Part shown: one piece after another, positions 53,045-62,371 of the stretch
Numbering within the stretch: the first letter of the stretch is position 1
Layout: the number at the start of each line of letters is the position of its first letter
Source: Haloferax massiliensis
GTDB taxonomy: Archaea > Halobacteriota > Halobacteria > Halobacteriales > Haloferacaceae
Assembly: GCF_001368915.1 (NCBI RefSeq)
Contig: NZ_CSTE01000002.1
Coordinates: 1,470,615 to 1,534,614, forward strand
Direction of reading: 5' to 3'
DNA: 64,000 nt
Made by a program: the position numbers and the translations under genes
Notes under the pieces: generated by a model
The model's database searches: none
Told to the model about the DNA's origin: nothing
The model's input: the letters and a program-made list of their open reading frames with translations, nothing else

Positions 53045-54532
53045 TTACGCGTTAGCGCGAATCGAGCGCACGGCGGGCAGCGCAATCGCGCCCAGACCGA
53101 GCAGGATGATGACGAGGGCGATGGGGCTCGTGAGGAAGATGGTCGGCGAGCCGCCCGAGAGGACGAGTGACCGACGGAGATTCTCCTCCGCGATGGGTGC
53201 GAGGATGAGCCCGAGCACCATCGGGGCCAGCGGGTAGCCACGGAGCCGCATCGCGTAGCCCAACACGCCCGCGCCGAGCATAATCCACGCGTCGAACACG
53301 TTGCCGCGGAGGGCGATGGCTCCGATGACACACAGCACGAGGATGACGGGCCAGATGTGGGACTTCGGGATGTTGATGAGCCGCGCCCAGTAGTTCGCGC
53401 CGAGCATGCCGAAGATGAGGATGAACACGTAGATGAGGAGGAACCCGACGAAGATAGTGTACAGCAGGACCGGCTCCTCTTGGTACAGGCCCGGACCGGG
53501 GTTCACGTCGTGGACCAACAGCGCGCCGATGAGGATGGCGGAGACGGAGTCGCCCGGGATGCCGAGCGTCAGCGTCGGAATCAGCGCGCCGCCGGTGCTC
53601 GCGTTGTTCCCGGACTCGGCGGCCGCGACGCCGCGGATGTTCCCCTCGCCGAACGACGGGACGCTGTCTTTGAGCCAGCGGGTGGCCTCGTTGTACGTGA
53701 TGAACGCCGCGATGTCGCCGCCCGCACCGGGAATCGCGCCGATGAACGAGCCGAGAATGCCCGACCCGACGCTGACCGGCGCGATGGACCGCAGGTCGGA
53801 AAGCGAGGGGAACACGCCGGTTATCTCCTGGTCGACGCGGTCGTTCCCGCTGTTGATGCCTTGGGAGTACTTGCGGAGCCCCTCGGCGATGCCGAACAGG
53901 CCGATCATGACCGCGATGAACTCGACGCCGGTGAGCAGTTCGGGGACGTCGAACGTGAAGCGGTGGAAGCCGGTCACGGGGTCGATACCGACCGTCGCGA
54001 CGAGCATCCCGAGCAGCCCCGAGACCATGCCCTTCGTGAGCGAGTCGCCGCTCACGCTGGCGATGATGGTCAGTCCGAAGAAGGCGAGCGCGAAGAACTC
54101 CGGGGACCGGAACCGGAGGGCGGCGTCGGCGATGACCGGCGAGAAGAACATCAGCGCGAAGACGCTGATGACGCCGCCGACGAACGACGCGATGGTGCTC
54201 ACGCGAATCGCACGACCCGCCTCGCCCTTCTGGGAGAGCGGGTGGCCGTCGAAGATGGTCGCCGCCGCGGACGGGGTGCCCGGCGTGCGGATGAGAATCG
54301 CCGGAATCGACCCCGCGTAGACCGCGCCGCCGTAGATGCCCAACAGGAGAATCATCCCCTGACTCGGCTCCATCGTGAAGGTGAACGACAGCAGGACCGC
54401 GATGGTCATCGTCGCGGTCATCCCCGGAATCGAGCCCATGAGGATGCCGAGGAGTATCCCGCCGACCATGAGCAGGAGGACGAACGGGTCGGCGAGGTTG
54501 ACGAGCGCCTGGGTGATGTATTCGACGACCAT
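53045..54532 (-). CDS. tctA: Tripartite tricarboxylate transporter large permease TctA
   Basis: The 495-residue protein has about 11-12 TM helices. It contains the family-typical MGSIPGMTATMTIAVLLSFT and a later LIRTPGTPSAAATIFDGHPL. The motif GGALIPTLTLGIPGDSVSAI, a second PGxxGD-like element, is the TctA signature. It overlaps tctB by one base and forms the transport pair with it. TTT systems take up carboxylates with an extracellular TctC binding protein and a proton or sodium gradient. Confidence 0.95.
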   Translation of the reverse strand: MVVEYITQALVNLADPFVLLLMVGGILLGILMGSIPGMTATMTIAVLLSFTFTMEPSQGMILLLGIYGGAVYAGSIPAILIRTPGTPSAAATIFDGHPLSQKGEAGRAIRVSTIASFVGGVISVFALMFFSPVIADAALRFRSPEFFALAFFGLTIIASVSGDSLTKGMVSGLLGMLVATVGIDPVTGFHRFTFDVPELLTGVEFIAVMIGLFGIAEGLRKYSQGINSGNDRVDQEITGVFPSLSDLRSIAPVSVGSGILGSFIGAIPGAGGDIAAFITYNEATRWLKDSVPSFGEGNIRGVAAAESGNNASTGGALIPTLTLGIPGDSVSAILIGALLVHDVNPGPGLYQEEPVLLYTIFVGFLLIYVFILIFGMLGANYWARLINIPKSHIWPVILVLCVIGAIALRGNVFDAWIMLGAGVLGYAMRLRGYPLAPMVLGLILAPIAEENLRRSLVLSGGSPTIFLTSPIALVIILLGLGAIALPAVRSIRANA

Positions 54533-55047
54533 CAGAAGGTCACCACCAGCGGAAGCTGCGGCAGCAGCCGTGACACCGGGATAACCCCTTCAGGCAGGCG
54601 CACGAGGAAAATCCGGGCGAAGATGTAGAACAGCGCGATCGGGAATCCAATCGATAGCGCCGCACCCAGCAGTTTCGACCGGATGTTCGAGTAGTAGAGG
54701 ACGACCGGCATGAACAGCATGGTCGACACGAGGAACCCCAAAACCGGCATCAACAGGACGTATCCGACGAGGAACGCCGCGACGGCGGCCGCCGGCCTGA
54801 AGTCGAACTCCGAGATTTCGAGTTCCGTCTCGGAACCGGTCAGTACGTCGATACCCGCGAACAAGATGATGCCGACCGACACCGCTATCGGGAAGAACGA
54901 CGGCCCGACGCCGTCCCCCGACGGGAACCGGCTCGCGAAGAAAATGACGACGACCGAAAACAGGATGAAGAAGACTGACAGCGGACTTGAACGAACGCTC
55001 TCCAAGCCGATTCTATCAAGGGCGGCCCCGACTTTCTGAATCACCAT
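54532..55047 (-). CDS. tctB: Tripartite tricarboxylate transporter small permease TctB
   Basis: The ATG at 55047 gives 171 residues and four TM helices (SPLSVFFILFSVVVIFFASR; FFPIAVSVGIILFAGIDVL; PAAAVAAFLVGYVLLMPVLG; then ALSIGFPIALFYIFARIFL). This matches TctB. Start choice: a longer reading of 17 codons lacks promoter support. It precedes tctA with a one-base overlap. A perfect palindrome (55064-55076) lies just upstream and may be an operator. Confidence 0.9.
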   Translation of the reverse strand: MVIQKVGAALDRIGLESVRSSPLSVFFILFSVVVIFFASRFPSGDGVGPSFFPIAVSVGIILFAGIDVLTGSETELEISEFDFRPAAAVAAFLVGYVLLMPVLGFLVSTMLFMPVVLYYSNIRSKLLGAALSIGFPIALFYIFARIFLVRLPEGVIPVSRLLPQLPLVVTF

Positions 55048-55063
55048 TATTTGTTCTGCCTCG

Positions 55064-55076
55064 TGGTATGATACCA
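55064..55076. promoter_or_regulatory. Palindrome upstream of tctB
   Basis: TGGTAT-G-ATACCA is a perfect inverted repeat 17-29 bp before the tctB ATG at 55047. An AT-rich TATA-like stretch (TTTATTACACA on the minus strand) lies about 20 bp further upstream. The position suits a repressor site. Confidence 0.45.
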
Positions 55077-55339
55077 AGCAATCGTGTGTAATAAACATAT
55101 TGGTCTTTCCGCGCCCGTTCGGCGCTGAAAGTCACGATTTCGACACGAACGACGAGCTGTGGTCGAAGTGACCATCCCGTTACGCTCGGGACCGGCTCCC
55201 ACCGACGGAAAGCCGCCAACGGACGGGTCGCGGCCGCCGGCCGGAACAGTCACGAATCAGATACGTTCGTCGACGGCGACGCCGCGTTTCGCGTCCATCG
55301 ATAGAATTAACCAGCGCTGCGAACTACTGTTCCACCGGA

Positions 55340-55987
55340 ATGAGTGTTAGCAGCGTCACCGAGGGTATCGACCAGATTCAGTTCGAACACGTCCGGGTCC
55401 TCGTCCTGAAGGACACGCCGGCGGGGAAGACGACGCTCGTCGACACGGGCTTCGACGAGGACGGCGACGAGTTAGTCGAGGTTCTGGAGCGGGAGTACGG
55501 CGGCGTCGACCGCGTCATCATCACCCACGGCGACCACGGCCACCACGGCGGCCTCCCGTCGGTGATGGAGGCGTTCGACCCCGAACTCGTCGCGTCGGCC
55601 AACGAGTCGAAGCTCCACGAGGCCATCGACTACGAACCGGACGTGACGTTCACCGACGGCGACGTGCTCGACGGGAACATCCGCGTCATCGAGGTGCCGG
55701 GCCACACGAAGGCGACGTCGGCGCTCCTGCTCGAAGACCGCGGCATCCTCATCTCCGGGGACGCCCTCGACGGGGCCGACCGCGCGGGCCTCCCCGCGGG
55801 GTATCTCCTCCCGCCGCCGGCGCTGTTCAACGACGACCACGAGGCCGCCGAAATCAACCTCTACGACCTCCTGCAGTACGACTTCGAGACGCTTCTCGTC
55901 TTCCACGGCTCGCACGTCTTCGAGGACCCCAAGGGCAAACTCGACGACTTCCTCGTCGAGCGCGAGTGGGACCCCCGGCCGGAGTGA
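55340..55987 (+). CDS. MBL-fold metallo-hydrolase, paralogue 2
   Basis: This 215-residue protein, beginning MSVSSVTEGIDQIQFEHVRV, has the same size and order of motifs as the protein at 51400-52047 (TTLVDTGFD; ITHGDHGHHGG; VPGHTKATSALL; LISGDALDG; VFHGSHVFED). The canonical HxHxDH is replaced by HGDHGH. It is placed beside the transporter and dehydrogenase genes, so it probably acts on a lactone or thioester in the same pathway. It is divergent from tctB. Confidence 0.88.
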   Translation: MSVSSVTEGIDQIQFEHVRVLVLKDTPAGKTTLVDTGFDEDGDELVEVLEREYGGVDRVIITHGDHGHHGGLPSVMEAFDPELVASANESKLHEAIDYEPDVTFTDGDVLDGNIRVIEVPGHTKATSALLLEDRGILISGDALDGADRAGLPAGYLLPPPALFNDDHEAAEINLYDLLQYDFETLLVFHGSHVFEDPKGKLDDFLVEREWDPRPE

Positions 55988-56236
55988 CCACGCCCCGTCG
56001 AACCGAGCGACGCCGGCGGCGTCACCCACCTCGATAGCCCACCAACGGCATGCTTTTCCGACGACCGACCGCGGAGCGGCCGCGCTGAATCCGGACCGGC
56101 GGAGAGTCAGGCGAGCGGTGGAGGAACTGCGGCCGCGATGCTCCGGCTGTGAAACGAGCCGTGGCTGAGAGTCGAACTGTCGCAGAAAGTCGAACCGTCG
56201 CTGAGGGTGACTGCGAGCGAGACGAAAGCGGTCGCG
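55988..56236. other. Intergenic with short tandem repeat
   Basis: At about 56165-56210 a roughly 19-bp word of the type AGTCGAACTGTCGCAGA occurs twice in a row with changes (AGTCGAACCGTCGCTGA). No gene was seen. Confidence 0.4.
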
Positions 56237-57280
56237 TCAGTCCCGAAGGACCGAAACGTCGAACACCGGCTTGCAGGTCTCGCCGGAGAGGAACGCCTCG
56301 AAGGCGTCTTCGGACTCGGTGAGCCGGAACCGGTCGTCGAGGAACGTGGCGTGGTCCACGTCGCCCGAGCCGATGAGTCGGAACGCCCGCTCGAAGTCCT
56401 CGAAGGTCGCGCCGTAGGTACACTGGAGGTCGACCTCCGCGCGGACGAGCGGCGTGTACTCCATCGTGGTCTCGCCGGTCTGACCGACGAGGACGATCTG
56501 GCCGCCCTTGCGGACCTGCTCGACCGCCATCGGCAGTCCCGACGGGTGGCCGGTCGTGTCGAACACCACGTCGAAGCCGACGCCGCCGGTCAGGTCGCGC
56601 TGGGTGGCGGTCAGGCCGTCTTCTTCGATGTTGACCGCGGGGTAGCCGAGCTCCTCCGCGAGCGGCAGTCGGTAGTTCGTGTCCCGACCCACGCCCGCGA
56701 CGACGACTTCCGCGCCCTGCGAGGCAGCCACCTGCGCGCAGAGCAATCCGATGGGCCCCGGGCCGGCGACGAGCACTCGGTCGCCGGCCTTGACGCGAGA
56801 GTTCCGGATGACCGCGCGCGTGCAGATCGCCGTCGGCTCGACGAGCGCCGCGTGTCTCGGTTCGACGTTCGACGGGACCGTCTGGAGCGCCGACTCGGGG
56901 ACGGCGATGTAGCCGGCGTACGCCCCGTCGAGGTCGATGCCGGTCAGTACCGCGTCCTGACAGATGCTCTCCTCGCCGAGTTGGCACTGGAAACACTCGC
57001 CGCAGCCGCGAATCGGCCGCTCGACCACGCGCTCACCGACGGAAAACCGGGTGGCGTCGTCGCCGCGTTCGACCACGCGGCCGGTGTACTCGTGGCCGAT
57101 GATGGTCGGCATCTCCATCCGCTCGAAGGCGGACTTGAACTTGTAGATTCCCGCGTCGCTCCCGCAGAGCCCGGCGTAGTCGACCTCGATGAGGACCTCG
57201 TTCGACGCCGGCTCGGGCGTCTCGACGTCGACGAGTTCCATAGCTCCGGGCTCTCGGCTCGTTTTGGCTAACCCGCGCAT
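56237..57280 (-). CDS. Zinc-dependent alcohol dehydrogenase
   Basis: The ATG at 57280 (MRGLAKTSREPGAMELVDVE) gives 347 residues. Catalytic zinc ligands are in AGLCGSDAGIYK and IIGHEYTGRV. The structural zinc site is CGECFQCQLGEESIC. The cofactor fold has VLVAGPGPIGLLCAQVAASQ (GxGxxG). This is a medium-chain dehydrogenase of the Tdh/sorbitol dehydrogenase-like group. The substrate is probably a sugar acid or polyol given the uronate-type neighbours. The gene is divergent from tctC. Confidence 0.93.
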   Translation of the reverse strand: MRGLAKTSREPGAMELVDVETPEPASNEVLIEVDYAGLCGSDAGIYKFKSAFERMEMPTIIGHEYTGRVVERGDDATRFSVGERVVERPIRGCGECFQCQLGEESICQDAVLTGIDLDGAYAGYIAVPESALQTVPSNVEPRHAALVEPTAICTRAVIRNSRVKAGDRVLVAGPGPIGLLCAQVAASQGAEVVVAGVGRDTNYRLPLAEELGYPAVNIEEDGLTATQRDLTGGVGFDVVFDTTGHPSGLPMAVEQVRKGGQIVLVGQTGETTMEYTPLVRAEVDLQCTYGATFEDFERAFRLIGSGDVDHATFLDDRFRLTESEDAFEAFLSGETCKPVFDVSVLRD

Positions 57281-57520
57281 ACATCTCCTTGAAAACCGCC
57301 GGGGTATAAATCTACGTTCTTGGGGGAGAAGCTTGCGGGGTCGGTCGACGGGGACCCGCGGCTCGCGGAGTCTGCTCGCGCGCCGTCGAGCGCGACTCTC
57401 TATGCAGACCCAGCGCTCGCGGCGGCGCGAACCGTCCGACCGCACGCGATATCGACCGCCGCGCCATATTCGGAGCGACCACAATGCTTATTGTATGGAT
57501 TGTTCAAACATTCGGGTACA

Positions 57521-58531
57521 ATGGGAGACGACACCATTAGCAATCGGAGTGGACGCAGCGCGCTGAACAGACGGAACTTCATCAAGGCCGCCGGCGTCGG
57601 TGGGGTTGCGCTCTCGGCCGGCTGTCTCGGCAGCCTCTCGGGAGAGCAAGAGTGGCCCTCCCGCCCGGTCGAGATTATCTCGCCGTGGTCCGCCGGGGGC
57701 GGGGCCGACCGAACGAGCCGCGCGGTCGCCGACGCGGCCGAGAACCACACCGAAGTCTCGTGGAACGTCAGCAACCAGACCGGCGGCTCCGGCTCGGTCG
57801 GGATGAACGCGGCGGCCAACGCCGACCCCGACGGCCACACCATCGGCTGTACGGCCCCCGAAATCGCGCTGTTCGAGCACCTCGGAATCGCCGACCTCAG
57901 CCCCGACGACATCACGCCCATCATGCAGTACACCGAGTTCCCCGCGGCGCTCGTCGTCAGCGAGGACGCCGAGTTCTCCACGCTCGACGAGTGGATTACC
58001 TACGGGCAGGACAACACCCTGCAGATGGCGAACTCCGGGTTCGGCTCGTCGTGGCACATGGCGGCCGCCGGCATCGCCAGCGAGGCGGGCGTCAACGTCG
58101 AGCACATCTCCTACGAGGGAGCCGCCCCGGCCATGACGGCCGTCGTGAACGGCGAGGTCGACTGTACCGCGGTCGGCGCGGCCGAGGTCGCCCCGCAGGT
58201 CCAAGACGGCGGGCTGTCCGCCCTCGGCGTGGCGTTCGACCAGCAGGTCGAGGCGCTGCCGAACACGCCGACGCTCGCTGACCAGGGCCTCGACATCTCC
58301 ATCGGTTCGTGGCTCGCGCACTTCGCGCCCGCCGGCATCGACGACGAGCTGAAACAACAGCTCGCCGACGTGTACAGCGCCGTCTACGAGGACGACTCGT
58401 TCGTGGAGTTCATGGAGAACAACAACTTCATCCGCGTCGAACGCGACCCCGACGAGCTCCAGGACTTCCTCGACCAGCAGTACGAGTTCTACGGCAACCT
58501 CGTCGACGAACTCGGCATCGAAAAGCAGTAA
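57521..58531 (+). CDS. tctC: Tripartite tricarboxylate transporter binding lipoprotein TctC
   Basis: The ATG at 57521 gives 336 residues with a Tat signal (ALNRRNFIKAAGVGGVALSA) and a lipobox ending LSAGC. The domain is the Bug/TctC type: RPVEIISPWSAGGGADRTSR, NQTGGSGSVGMNAAANADPD and NSGFGSSWHMAAAGIASEAG. It delivers the carboxylate substrate to TctAB. It is not in the tctBA operon but lies about 2.5 kb away on the other strand. Confidence 0.94.
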   Translation: MGDDTISNRSGRSALNRRNFIKAAGVGGVALSAGCLGSLSGEQEWPSRPVEIISPWSAGGGADRTSRAVADAAENHTEVSWNVSNQTGGSGSVGMNAAANADPDGHTIGCTAPEIALFEHLGIADLSPDDITPIMQYTEFPAALVVSEDAEFSTLDEWITYGQDNTLQMANSGFGSSWHMAAAGIASEAGVNVEHISYEGAAPAMTAVVNGEVDCTAVGAAEVAPQVQDGGLSALGVAFDQQVEALPNTPTLADQGLDISIGSWLAHFAPAGIDDELKQQLADVYSAVYEDDSFVEFMENNNFIRVERDPDELQDFLDQQYEFYGNLVDELGIEKQ

Positions 58532-58729
58532 CGCCGCAGTCGAATTCCGAGCCCCGCGACTGACCGACTCACCACGCGACACGTACCTGCGCCCTTCTCC
58601 CTTTCGCCGGCTCTCACGTCACCGCGAGCGACGGCAGTCCGGCCCGAAGCGCGCCCGCGAGGCGCGACGCGGACCGCAAGCGTTCGACCGACCGATAGTT
58701 TAACGTGAATCGTCCGCATCGGGTCGGGT

Positions 58730-59419
58730 ATGCACACGATAGAGCCCGACGTAGAGCGACCGGACCGCGAACTCGTCGAGGCGTTCGAGGAGATTCCGAG
58801 CACCATCGTCTCCGACGTGACCGGCAACATCGGACTGACCATGGACGCCGGCCTTCGCCCCGCCTACGACGGCGTCGAGATGGCCGGGACCGCGGTCACG
58901 GTGAAGGCCGCGCCCGGCGACAACCTCATCATCCACAAGGCGATTACGCTGACCGAGCCGGGCGACGTGCTCATCATCGACTGCGACGGCTACACCGACA
59001 CCGGCCACGTCGGCGAACTGATGTGCACCTCGTGTCAGGCCAACGGCCTCGCCGGACTGGTCATCGACGGCGCGTACCGCGACAGCCGGGAAATCGCCGA
59101 GATGGAGTTCCCGGTGTACGGCCGCGGCGTCAACCCGCAGGGACCGCTCAAGCAGGACCCCGGCTCCATCAACGTCACCGTCTCCGTCGGCGGCGTCAGC
59201 GTCGACCCCGGCGACATCGTCATCGGCGACGACGACGGGCTGGCGGTCATCCCCCGCGAGGGGGCCGACGAGGTCCTCGAACGCGCCCACGAGAAGCTCA
59301 GCGCCGAGGACTCCGTCCGCGAGGAAGTCCTTGAGGGCGAGTATCTCTACGAACTCAACGGCTACGACGAACTGTTCGAGAACCTGACCATCGTCGGTCC
59401 CGAGGACTCGATTCAGTAA
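58730..59419 (+). CDS. RraA-like aldolase (HMG/CHA aldolase family)
   Basis: The 229-residue protein belongs to the RraA/4-hydroxy-4-methyl-2-oxoglutarate aldolase family (FEEIPSTIVSDVTGNIGLTM; GTAVTVKAAPGDNLIIHKAI; GLVIDGAYRDSREIAEMEFP; GVSVDPGDIVIGDDDGLAVI). The DGAYRD motif with the Asp matches the metal-binding pattern of these aldolases, which cleave 4-hydroxy-2-oxo acids to pyruvate. It probably acts near the end of a carboxylate/sugar-acid catabolic route served by the TTT transporter. Confidence 0.87.
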   Translation: MHTIEPDVERPDRELVEAFEEIPSTIVSDVTGNIGLTMDAGLRPAYDGVEMAGTAVTVKAAPGDNLIIHKAITLTEPGDVLIIDCDGYTDTGHVGELMCTSCQANGLAGLVIDGAYRDSREIAEMEFPVYGRGVNPQGPLKQDPGSINVTVSVGGVSVDPGDIVIGDDDGLAVIPREGADEVLERAHEKLSAEDSVREEVLEGEYLYELNGYDELFENLTIVGPEDSIQ

Positions 59420-59587
59420 CGCCACCGAAGACGCGGCGGACAGCGACTGCGAACGCTCCGAACAGTCCGCCCACCGACAGTCATGCCATCCGCGCGGCCC
59501 GCGTTTTTTCCCGAGAACCCGACCGACGACGAGCGACGCCTCGGCACGTGACGCCGGTGGCCGAAGCGTTCGCCACCTCGAAATCCA

Positions 59588-59604
59588 ACATCGTTGAAAC
59601 GAAT
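59588..59604. promoter_or_regulatory. Candidate IclR operator, copy 1 (upstream of iclR)
   Basis: ACATCGTTGAAACGAAT contains the inverted repeat TCGTT-GA-AACGA. It lies 38-54 bp before the iclR ATG, next to a TATA-like GCTATTAGG. An identical 17-mer occurs at 61471-61487. Confidence 0.6.
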
Positions 59605-59641
59605 CGGTGCTATTAGGGACGCGGTGGCCCATGGTCGGGAC

Positions 59642-60415
59642 ATGACGAACTCCACCGGGTCGGGCTCGCGGCGGATACAGAGCGTCGAGCAGGCGTTCGA
59701 CATCATCAGATACCTCCGCGAGGTCGACGGCGCGACGCTGTCGGAGACCGCCGAGGACATGGAGATGCCGGTCAGCACGGCGCACATCCACCTGGCGACG
59801 CTCGTCGACACCGACTACGTCGCCAAGGTCGGAAGCGAGTACCGCTGTAGCCTCCGGTTTCTTGAGATGGGCGGGGCGATGCGCGACGGGATGGCGCTGT
59901 ACCGGGTCGCCAAGCCGGAGCTCGACGAACTGAAAGAACAGACCGGCGAGCACACCAACGTCACGGTCGAGCAAAACGGGTTCGCCGTCCAGCTCTACAA
60001 GGCCCAGAGCCCGGAGTCCATCGACGACGACGCGCCGCTCGGCGACCACCTCTATCTCCACTCGACGGCGACGGGGAAGGCGATGCTCGCGGAGCGCTCG
60101 CGGGACGAGGTCGACCGCATCGTCGACCGCCGCGGCCTCCCGGCCCTGACCGACGACACCATCACCGACCGCGAGGCGCTCCACGAGGAACTCGAAGCGA
60201 TTCGCGACCGAGGCTACTCCATCAATCGCGGGGAACACTACCCCGGTGTCTGCGCCGTCGGGACCGCCATCGTCTCCGAACCGGACGACGCCGTCGGTGC
60301 GATAAGCATCAGCGGCCCGATGAGCCGCATCGAGGACGGCCGCATCGAAGAGGAACTCGGGCCGGCGCTCCTGAACAAGAAGAACATCATCGAGCTGAAA
60401 ATCAAGCAGTACTGA
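59642..60415 (+). CDS. IclR family transcriptional regulator
   Basis: The 257-residue protein has an N-terminal winged helix (RIQSVEQAFDIIRYLREVDG; ATLSETAEDMEMPVSTAHIH) and a C-terminal effector domain typical of IclR (SCALRF-like LRFLEMGGAM; HLYLHSTATGKAMLAERS; GVCAVGTAIVSEPDDAVGAI). The start is the ATG at 59642. A 17-bp motif with an inverted repeat lies 38 bp upstream and again upstream of the reductase gene at 61372. It probably controls the nearby catabolic genes in response to their substrate. Confidence 0.93.
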   Translation: MTNSTGSGSRRIQSVEQAFDIIRYLREVDGATLSETAEDMEMPVSTAHIHLATLVDTDYVAKVGSEYRCSLRFLEMGGAMRDGMALYRVAKPELDELKEQTGEHTNVTVEQNGFAVQLYKAQSPESIDDDAPLGDHLYLHSTATGKAMLAERSRDEVDRIVDRRGLPALTDDTITDREALHEELEAIRDRGYSINRGEHYPGVCAVGTAIVSEPDDAVGAISISGPMSRIEDGRIEEELGPALLNKKNIIELKIKQY

Positions 60416-60475
60416 GCGAGGTATCTCACCGCCGCCGGGCGTGGCCGTCGCTCGCGGTGACGGTTTTTCGTCGTC

Positions 60476-61372
60476 TCACTCGGGCGGGCTGTCCCACTCG
60501 GAGCCGTCGTCGGCCGGTTCGTAGTCGAGGACCGCCTTCGCGTGGTCGATATCGAACCAGCGGGCCTTGTTGCCGCTCACGGCGTAGAACGTGTCGTAGG
60601 TGACCGACTCGTCTTCGAGACAGCATTCGAGCAGGTGCGCGAAGTCCCGCTGGGAAGTCCACGTCGCCTTGAGCCGCTTGACCATCTCCTCGTACTCGGG
60701 ACTCCCGCGCTCCCACGACCCCGTCTGCGACTGGTCCCACACCTCGCCCTCCTCGACTTTGTGCTCGTCGCCGCGGTCGACGCCGCGCTCCGCGTCGCCG
60801 TAGGGGTGGTCGTACCGCTCGGTCCGGACGCTGGAGATGCGAATCGAGTAGACCTGACTCGGCGCGCCGTCGCGGCGGGCGTGCGTCCGACAGATGTGCT
60901 CGCCGAACACCTTCGAGGCCCCGTAGTAGCCGTCGGGCTTCGGGAGCGTCTCGTGGGTGAGTCGGAGCGGGTCGTACTCGCTGGGGTAGTCCTCCTCGTA
61001 GAGGTCGGGCGCGAGGTCCTCCTCGTACAGCCCCATCACGCGCTGGGAGGAGGCGTAGATGAGCTTCTCGACGCCGGCGTCCTCCATCGCCTTGAGGACG
61101 TTGTACGTCCCCATGATGTTCGGCTCGACGATGTCCTCGAAGGCCGCGCCCGCGTCGGACTGCGCGGCGAGGTGGATGACGGCGTCCTGCCCGTCGAACG
61201 CCGGGCGGATGGCCTCGTAATCCGCGATGTCGGCGACGAACGTCTCGTACTCCGGATGTTCGGTCCGGTCGAGATACGTGAACTCGTACTCGTCGCGTTC
61301 TGCGAGGTGGTTGAGAATCGCTTCGCCCGCCTCACCGAACGGACCCGTGACTAGGACTTGCTGCGTAACCAT
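60476..61372 (-). CDS. NAD-dependent epimerase/uronate dehydrogenase-like protein
   Basis: The ATG at 61372 gives 298 residues. The Rossmann fold begins QQVLVTGPFGEAGEAILNHL (GxxGxxG-like), then DAVIHLAAQSDAGAAFEDIV. The catalytic YxxxK is in YYGASKVFGEHIC, after a Ser (YASSQRVMG). Domain order matches short-chain extended epimerases and uronate dehydrogenases (the latter oxidise hexuronates to aldarolactones). Which substrate is used is not clear. A candidate IclR operator lies 99-115 bp upstream. Confidence 0.87.
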   Translation of the reverse strand: MVTQQVLVTGPFGEAGEAILNHLAERDEYEFTYLDRTEHPEYETFVADIADYEAIRPAFDGQDAVIHLAAQSDAGAAFEDIVEPNIMGTYNVLKAMEDAGVEKLIYASSQRVMGLYEEDLAPDLYEEDYPSEYDPLRLTHETLPKPDGYYGASKVFGEHICRTHARRDGAPSQVYSIRISSVRTERYDHPYGDAERGVDRGDEHKVEEGEVWDQSQTGSWERGSPEYEEMVKRLKATWTSQRDFAHLLECCLEDESVTYDTFYAVSGNKARWFDIDHAKAVLDYEPADDGSEWDSPPE

Positions 61373-61470
61373 CGATACTGAGGGATACGGAACTCCCCGA
61401 TTTAAATCTTGGTGGCGGCGGTAAGTTCGTCTCGGTCGGAAACCCGCCGCCACAGACGCCTCTCGTTTCG

Positions 61471-61487
61471 ACATCGTTGAAACGAAT
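61471..61487. promoter_or_regulatory. Candidate IclR operator, copy 2
   Basis: The 17-mer is identical to the one at 59588-59604. It overlaps a longer inverted repeat with arms TCGTTTC (61463-61469) and GAAACGA (61479-61485). It lies 99 bp upstream of the reductase gene on the minus strand and 216 bp upstream of the dehydroquinase-like gene on the plus strand. Confidence 0.6.
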
Positions 61488-61702
61488 TTGGCCTGTAAGA
61501 CCATGATGATTACAGAATTAATGTTGTAATTGTAGTCGGGGGAGCGGCGTCGACGACGGGGATTCCGTGACTCTCGTACCGTTCCAACAGTATCGAAACG
61601 CGGACGTGCGTGACTGAGCGTCGGGTTTCGGGGGACTGACAGATGACGCCGAGGAGCGCTCGGCGGGGAACTGTTTTATGCGAGTGTTCGGTATCGAGTT
61701 CC

Positions 61703-62371
61703 ATGGCAGCGGACGCATACGCGTTGGCCGGAGTGACCGAGACGCTGACCGAAGCGGCGGCCGCGGAGGGCATCGCGGACTACGTCGAGTTCCGGATGGA
61801 CGGGGCGACCCGCCCGCTCGACGCGCTCGACGACTACGACGGGACGCTCCCGCTCATCGTCTCGAACCGGCCGGAGTGGGCCGGCGGCACCGCCGGCGAG
61901 TCCGACCGACTGGAGACCCTCGCGGCCGCCGCCGCGTTCGACGCCGTCGAGATGGTCGACGTGGAGCTGCGGACGATCCGCGAGTGCGAGTGGCTTCGGG
62001 ACGAACTGCGCGAGCATGACGTCGAACTAATCGTCTCCCACTACGACCGACAGAGGACTCCTCAGAAATCGGAGTTATCGACGATAATATCAGAATGTAG
62101 TGACTACGGCGACGTGGCGAAGCTCGTCGTCGCCGCCGAGGAGAAGTCGGACTCGCTCGCGCTGTTACAGTCGTTCAACGCCGCCTCCGAGCGGGGGGTG
62201 CGAGTCACCGGCTACGCGCTGGGAGATATCGGCCGCCACACCCGCGTTATCGGGGTTTTCTACGGCGCGTCTATCGCCTATGCGCCCATCGTGAGTGACG
62301 AGCGCGCTCAGGACGACATCGACCTCGGAACGCTGTCGAACCTCCTCGAATGGGTCGCTTCGGCGAGGTGA
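61703..62371 (+). CDS. Type I 3-dehydroquinate dehydratase-like protein, catalytic His replaced
   Basis: The ATG at 61703 gives 222 residues. A TATA-like TGTTTTATG ends 22 nt upstream, so the message is probably leaderless. AroD landmarks are VEFRMDGATRP, the Schiff-base Lys in YGDVAKLVVAAEE and the phosphate/Arg region ALGDIGRHTRVIG. At the position of the catalytic His the sequence is IVSHYDRQRTP rather than SHHD, so the general base is missing or replaced by Tyr. It may catalyse a related reaction or be inactive. It sits between the reductase and the intact AroD-like gene. Confidence 0.82.
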   Translation: MAADAYALAGVTETLTEAAAAEGIADYVEFRMDGATRPLDALDDYDGTLPLIVSNRPEWAGGTAGESDRLETLAAAAAFDAVEMVDVELRTIRECEWLRDELREHDVELIVSHYDRQRTPQKSELSTIISECSDYGDVAKLVVAAEEKSDSLALLQSFNAASERGVRVTGYALGDIGRHTRVIGVFYGASIAYAPIVSDERAQDDIDLGTLSNLLEWVASAR

